Assembly (NCBI GenBank): GCA_000403945.1
Contig: APFI01000080.1
Span: forward strand, 1-9,408
DNA from: Desulfovibrio sp. Dsv1
GTDB lineage: Bacteria > Desulfobacterota > Desulfovibrionia > Desulfovibrionales > Desulfovibrionaceae
DNA length: 9,408 nt
Direction of reading: 5' to 3'
Part shown: positions 6,603 to 9,408 of the stretch, in pieces
How positions within the stretch are numbered: position 1 is the first letter of the stretch
How the letters are laid out: every line of letters starts with the position of its first letter
Notes under the pieces: model-generated
Told to the model about the DNA's origin: nothing
Database searches by the model: none
What the model saw: only the letters and a program-made list of their open reading frames with translations
Made by a program: the position numbers and the translations under genes

Positions 6603-6869
6603 ATGAAACGCAGCAGATTTACCGAGGAACAGATTATTGGGATATTGCGGCAGGCCGAGGCAGGGGTGCGCGTTGTGGATCCCTGCCGGCAAAACGGCAT
6701 CTCGGATGCGACGTTCTATAAATGGCGCAGCAAGTTCGGCGGGATGCAAATCTCTGATGCCAAACGGCCACGACAATTAGAAGACGAAAACGCCAGGCTG
6801 AAAAGGCTTGTGGGCGAACAGGCTCTGGATATTGTCGTCCTGAAGGACGTGCTCTCAAAAAACTTCTGA
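6603..6869 (+). CDS. IS3 family transposase OrfA
   Basis: An 88-residue OrfA of the IS407 type. The N-terminus KRSRFTEEQIIGILRQAEAG and the HTH with NGISDATFYKWRSKFGGM (about 31-48) bind the IS ends. The C-terminal LEDENARLKRLVGEQALD (59-76) is the leucine-zipper-like oligomerisation helix. GGGAG at 6591-6595 is the ribosome site, seven bases before the ATG. The gene is full length. It ends in the slippery run A6-C at 6857-6863, where ribosomes would slip by -1 to make the OrfAB transposase. Confidence 0.92.
   Translation: MKRSRFTEEQIIGILRQAEAGVRVVDPCRQNGISDATFYKWRSKFGGMQISDAKRPRQLEDENARLKRLVGEQALDIVVLKDVLSKNF
6857..6863 (+). promoter_or_regulatory. -1 ribosomal frameshift site (AAAAAAC)
   Basis: The heptamer A-AAA-AAC lies in the canonical X-XXY-YYZ phase of orfA (codons TCA AAA AAC). 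A -1 slip moves into the orfB frame, giving KKLLKPAAQREAV. Known practice in IS3 elements; not tested for a stimulating downstream structure. Confidence 0.75.
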
Positions 6870-7734
6870 AGCCCGCAGCCCAGAGGGAAGCCGTGCGCTA
6901 TATCCAGGCGCAACACGGCCTCTCAGGGCGGCGGGCCTGCCGAGTGATCCAGTTGAACCGCTGTTCCGCCAGGCGGCCGCCACCCGAGGATCGTGATCTG
7001 CCTTTGCGTACCCGCTTGCGGGAGCTGGCGGAAGAGCGGCGGCGCTTCGGTTCTCCTCGCCTGCATGAATTGCTGCGGCGTGAGGGCCTGGTGCGGAACC
7101 ATAAGCGGACAGAAAGAATCTGCCAGGAGGAGGGGCTTTCTCTGCGGACACGGAAACGAGCGAAGCGCCCAAGTCATACCCGTGCCGAGCAGGTGGGCCC
7201 TCCAAGTCCGAATGAGCTGTGGGCGATGGATCTTGTAAGCGATGCCCTTATGGATGGACGTCGCATCCGGATTTTGACGATTGCGGATCTGTGGGATCGG
7301 TCAAGCCCGGCGCTGGAAGTAGACATGTCACTGCCAGGCCTGCGTGTTGTGCGAGTGCTGGAAAGATTACGCCTCCAGGGGAGAAAGCCGCAACGTATAA
7401 AAGTTGACAACGGCCCGGAATTTAGTGGCAAGGCACTGGATGCCTGGGCAGTTGCGCATGGCGTTGCGATAGAGTTTACTCGTCCGGGGAAACCCACGGA
7501 CAATGGGCATATTGAAAGTTTTAACGGGAAATTTCGTGATGAGTGTTTGAATCAACATGTGTTTTTATCCGTACATGACGCCCGTCAGGCGGTTGAAACC
7601 TGGAGGCAGGATACAACCAGCGGCGGCCGCACAGTTCGCTGGGCTGGCTGACGCCAGAAAAATTTTGCCGGCAGAACAGAACCTGTAACCCAACAGGAAC
7701 CACTAACTTACAAGTGGGATACGCCATGGGGTAA
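6863..7734 (+). pseudogene. IS3 family transposase OrfB, frameshifted
   Basis: The catalytic rve-type integrase-core protein of the IS. After -1 frameshifting from orfA it begins LLKPAAQREAVRYIQ; an independent GTG lies at 6893. The DDE residues are visible in ELWAMDLVSD (first Asp), KVDNGPEFSG (second Asp) and PTDNGHIESFNGKFRDE (Glu). The frame breaks at about 7612: WRQD should continue YNQRRPHSSLGWLTPEKF, but one base (a T after GAT) is missing, so the literal frame ends at 7651 instead of TAA at 7732-7734. The lost part is the C-terminal 'RPHSSLG' region needed in this family. The loss could be a real mutation or a sequencing error. Confidence 0.88.
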
Positions 7735-7739
7735 GGTCA
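7724..7739. repeat. IS right terminal inverted repeat
   Basis: Read from 7739 leftwards it is TGACCTTACCCCATGG. It overlaps the last codons of orfB, as is common in this IS group. Confidence 0.75.
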
Positions 7740-7743
7740 AGTT
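7740..7743. repeat. Target-site duplication, right copy (AGTT)
   Basis: The second AGTT copy, directly after the right IS tip; see the left copy at 6537-6540. Confidence 0.8.
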
Positions 7744-7826
7744 AACAGGCAACGTTAATCGTTGGATACCCATGACGGCTGGCAACACGGTTCTTGTCCG
7801 CATTGATAAAGATACAATCGCGCATA
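7744..7826 (+). pseudogene. Continuation of the IS-split winged-helix gene
   Basis: Joined to base 6540, this piece continues the interrupted frame: (gag) TTA ACA GGC AAC gives LTGNVNRWIPMTAGN, then TVLVRIDKDTIA. The similarity of style (AT-rich, acidic, beta-strand-like) and the exact fit across the IS and its duplication make it the same gene. It is lost at about 7824-7829, where a second, minus-strand IS3-type fragment begins. Confidence 0.72.
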
Positions 7827-8042
7827 CACTTGATGTCCGAAGCTTCCATGCCGCCGAACCTGCTCTTCCAGCCGTGGAACGTGGCGCTGCTTATGCCATG
7901 CTCCCGGCATACGTCCCTGGCAGTCCGTCCCGCTTCAACCGACTTGAGAATCGTGATGATTTGGTGCTCGGAAAACCGTGACTTCTTCATGGCTCCCTCC
8001 TGGGGATGATTTACCAGAAGTCTCCAGTTTTGGTCTGCACCA
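7827..8042 (-). mobile_element. Truncated second IS3-type element
   Basis: A minus-strand IS tip. The outer end is at about 8042, where the minus strand reads TGGTGCAGACCAAAACTGG, a TGG-type start, followed by an AGGAGGGAG ribosome site and orfA. Inward it breaks off at about 7829 after 54 codons; orfB and the other tip are absent. It abuts the IS5-type fragment on its outer side, as if it had inserted into that transposase gene before the deletion (inference). Confidence 0.7.
7829..7990 (-). pseudogene. IS3 transposase OrfA, N-terminal fragment
   Basis: The first 54 codons of an OrfA related to, but different from, the one at 6603: it starts MKKSRFSEHQIITILK and carries HGISSATFHGWKSRFGGM and then ASDIK. 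The HTH is whole and the zipper region is gone. After codon 54 the literal frame runs into the winged-helix gene read backwards (CMRDCIFINADK and on to 7742), which is not OrfA sequence. Confidence 0.85.
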
Positions 8043-8043
8043 T

Positions 8044-8215
8044 GTTAAGGGAGGGTTACAATCGCCGCCGTTGGAAAATCGAACGACTTTTTGCCTGGCT
8101 CAATACGTTCAAGCGGACAATGGCACGCTGGGACAGATTCCACCAATACTTTACCGCCTTTGTTCATTTGGCATTTTCCATGATTTTACTCAGAAGAGTC
8201 ATCAAGGAATTATGA
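8044..8215 (+). pseudogene. IS5 family transposase, C-terminal fragment
   Basis: The last ~56 codons of a DDE transposase of the IS5 type, from about 8044 to TGA at 8213-8215. It contains the family's YNRRRWKIERLFAWL motif, where the Glu of KIER completes the DDE triad, followed by FHQYFTAFVHLAFSMILL. The upstream part, with both catalytic Asp residues, is missing, replaced by the tip of the second IS3-type element. The right IS end may be at about 8231 (ATGACTTCTAGACA), not firmly defined. Confidence 0.85.
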
Positions 8216-8334
8216 AATGACTTCTAGACAACTAAGATTGCACGTCTATTCTAGTGTAAAAGTGGTCAACTTCCGGCAATAGCGTAATTCTTTCACTCCG
8301 TGGTTCCAGATTAACACCTTTGGTATATCACGTA
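8216..8334. other. AT-rich spacer without a clear gene
   Basis: Between the IS5 fragment and the stop of the minus-strand GIY-YIG gene I see no supported reading frame. It starts with the probable right end of the IS5 element. The quasi-palindrome AAGTGGTCAACTT at about 8259-8271 resembles sequences seen at IS ends, without proof. Confidence 0.4.
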
Positions 8335-8772
8335 CTATAGTAGGAACATTTTATACGGACTTATGCCATCTTTCTTAAAGAATTTTGATATTACAGCATA
8401 GTCAAAATTTGGAGCTTGGATTATTTTTCTCTCATTTAAGTATAAATCATCGTTGAAGTATACTAATATATATTCGACATCTTCGAAGTGTTTCTTTGTA
8501 GTTGTTCTTAAATTTGAAAGATTGCCTAACCATATTTTTACATCGCGATTGATCTTATCAAGTTTATGATGGTTATAAAATCTCTTAACATAATATTGTG
8601 TTGTGATTCCTATATATTGAATATTTGTATTATATTTATATTTTTATTTTCCTGTTATAGCGTACATGCCATTGTCTTCAAGGCATTTTGTATAACACTC
8701 TGCGCAATGGTGGCCATTGCTAATATCATTATAAGTAAATGTGCCATACCAATTTAAATAGATAGTCTTCAT
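8335..8772 (-). pseudogene. GIY-YIG nuclease-like gene with one in-frame stop
   Basis: A 145-codon minus-strand frame from ATG at 8772 to TAG at 8335-8337, open except for a single TAA at codon 43 (8644-8646). It reads MKTIYLNWYGTF... The GIY part is DNGMYAITG (33-41) and the YIG part is QYIGITTQ (52-59). Then come KRFYNHHKL (63-71) with the expected Arg64 and His68/69, INRDVKIWLG, and a later HFEDVEYIL where a catalytic Glu would lie. The fold is that of a small GIY-YIG endonuclease domain protein; the target is unknown. A His/Cys stretch, HHCAECYTKC (21-30), might bind a metal. A single C-to-T change (CAA to TAA, the family often having a charged or polar residue here) explains the stop. 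GGTGAGGG lies just upstream. Strongly AT-rich, so foreign. It is 13 bases downstream of the Fic-type frame. Confidence 0.75.
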
Positions 8773-8785
8773 GGAGCGGCTTCCC

Positions 8786-9226
8786 TCACCGGATCTCAGC
8801 GTTCAAAATATCCATATATTGTCCGTAGGCAAAAAGCCGATTGCGCTTGTTGTCGTTCAACTGGCGCACGACGCCTATTTTTTCCAGGTTCGCCAGGGCC
8901 TTGTTCACCGTGGCCACAGTCAGGCATGCCTTTTCGGCAAGCCAGGTCGCGGTGACTATGGGCCTTTCCTGCAAGGCGGTATGCACATGCGTGGCGGAAG
9001 GCGCGGCCCGGCCAAGCCCGCCTATGCGATCCGCGTTCCTGAAGAAAACTTTCGCCAGTTTCTTGATTGATTCCACGCCCTGCGTGGCGGTGGCGGTCAC
9101 GGCTTCAGCAAAGAACATCAGCCAGGCTTCCCAGTCGCCGGTGGCGCGGACAGCGTTCAGCAGAACGTAATAATACTGGCGATGCTCCTTGAAGTGGAGG
9201 CTCAGGTAAAGCAAAGGCTCCTGCAA
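8786..9226 (-). pseudogene. Fic family protein, C-terminal part
   Basis: A GC-rich 146-codon frame matching the C-terminal third of Fic/DOC-family proteins: QEPLLYLSLHFKEHRQYYY, then GDWEAWLMFFAEAV (about 30-43), and a terminal winged-helix segment (about 85-140) with TATWLAEKACLTVATVNKAL and RLFAYGQYMDIL. Fic proteins transfer AMP or other groups onto target proteins, but the catalytic HPFxxGNGR loop is upstream of this part and absent. The frame starts with a non-standard TTG and is open to about 9235, with similarity beginning at LQEPLLYLS, so the gene is truncated at its 5' end where the sequence changes near 9230. TGA at 8786-8788 precedes the GIY-YIG ATG closely. Confidence 0.82.
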
Positions 9227-9349
9227 GACATATATTGAAGCCCAGAGACAGAGAAATCTGTCCTTGGGCGCCTTGAAGTTAAAAATTCAAACAAAGATGC
9301 TCATTTGTTAGCGCAACTATCATCAATCGCAATGATTAATTAAGTACAT
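9227..9349. other. Non-coding junction with hairpin
   Basis: Between the truncated Fic frame and the right IS-like tip. It contains a hairpin at 9240-9269 (GCCCA and ACAGA pairing with TCTGT and TGGGC, with three inner positions partly matched). Beyond it lies AT-rich sequence; I see no gene. Confidence 0.4.
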
Positions 9350-9364
9350 TGCTGTCCGGCTAAG
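9350..9364. repeat. IS-end-like inverted repeat, right copy
   Basis: TGCTGTCCGGCTAAG, the exact reverse complement of 42-56. It would be the tip of an insertion sequence extending rightwards out of the window; only about 44 bases of it are present, with no coding sequence. Confidence 0.5.
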
Positions 9365-9408
9365 CCACCAAATCTAACAGGCTGAGGTTGTAGGGATTTT
9401 CATTTTTT

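Larger units (their letters stand above)
6541..7739 (+). mobile_element. IS3 family element, IS407-type, 1199 bp
   Basis: The tips are imperfect inverted repeats: TGACCCTCTCCCAGGG at 6541-6556 against TGACCTTACCCCATGG read from 7739 leftwards, 12 of 16 positions equal. The element carries orfA and orfB overlapping through a -1 slippery heptamer, has the length expected for the family, and is flanked by AGTT duplications. The host frame continues on both sides, so it is a clean insertion into the winged-helix gene. OrfB has a one-base deletion, so this copy may be unable to move itself. Confidence 0.9.

Noticed and set aside
8566..8757. Plus-strand hydrophobic 63-codon frame
   Set aside because: Lies opposite the GIY-YIG reading frame, has no good ribosome site, and its Ile/Phe/Cys richness is explained by AT-rich antisense sequence.
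1..9408. CRISPR array, tRNA, rRNA or phage integrase
   Set aside because: No regularly spaced repeats, cloverleaf with anticodon arm, or integrase-like frame was seen.

Overview
The window looks like a piece of a Desulfovibrionaceae-type genome (sulfate-reducing Deltaproteobacteria). This is inferred from protein style, for example an EpsC-like serine acetyltransferase carrying a four-cysteine cluster, and from the GC-rich codon use of the intact genes; no rRNA or other marker is present. About 0.2-5.65 kb is ordinary GC-rich chromosome. About 5.65-9.4 kb is a scrap-yard of AT-rich accessory genes and insertion sequences. Both window ends carry the same 15-bp sequence in inverted orientation, each looking like the tip of an insertion sequence that lies outside, so the segment may be an assembly contig or an IS-bounded block.

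Left part. On the minus strand, a serine O-acetyltransferase gene overlaps a 42-residue lipoprotein gene. Divergent from it, a 59-residue protein with a consensus sigma-28 (flagellar) promoter and an excellent ribosome binding site is probably a small motility-associated protein. A GC-rich hairpin separates it from a convergent two-gene operon: a 502-residue membrane protein of the DUF1538 type, built from two ~250-residue repeats, and a tandem P-II-like protein starting inside its stop codon. Divergent from that operon is a D-2-hydroxyacid dehydrogenase gene, followed by a strong hairpin and the convergent 3' remnant of a sigma-54-dependent activator, which is truncated and frameshifted.

Right part. 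An AT-rich gene for a protein with repeated winged-helix-like segments is cut by a 1199-bp IS3-family element of the IS407 type with a 4-bp target duplication (AGTT). The host reading frame resumes exactly after the element for about 27 codons, until a second, truncated IS3-type element that abuts the 3' end of an IS5-type transposase gene. Beyond it, on the minus strand, lies a gene missed by simple ORF calling: a GIY-YIG-nuclease-like protein of 145 codons interrupted by one TAA. It sits 13 bases downstream of the C-terminal part of a Fic-family protein that is itself truncated upstream.

Working together: the DUF1538/P-II pair is a plausible transporter with its regulator, and cysteine synthesis is represented by the acetyltransferase. 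I see no complete novel system. The most interesting points are the reconstructable broken accessory genes, the sigma-28-controlled small gene and the tandem P-II/DUF1538 operon.
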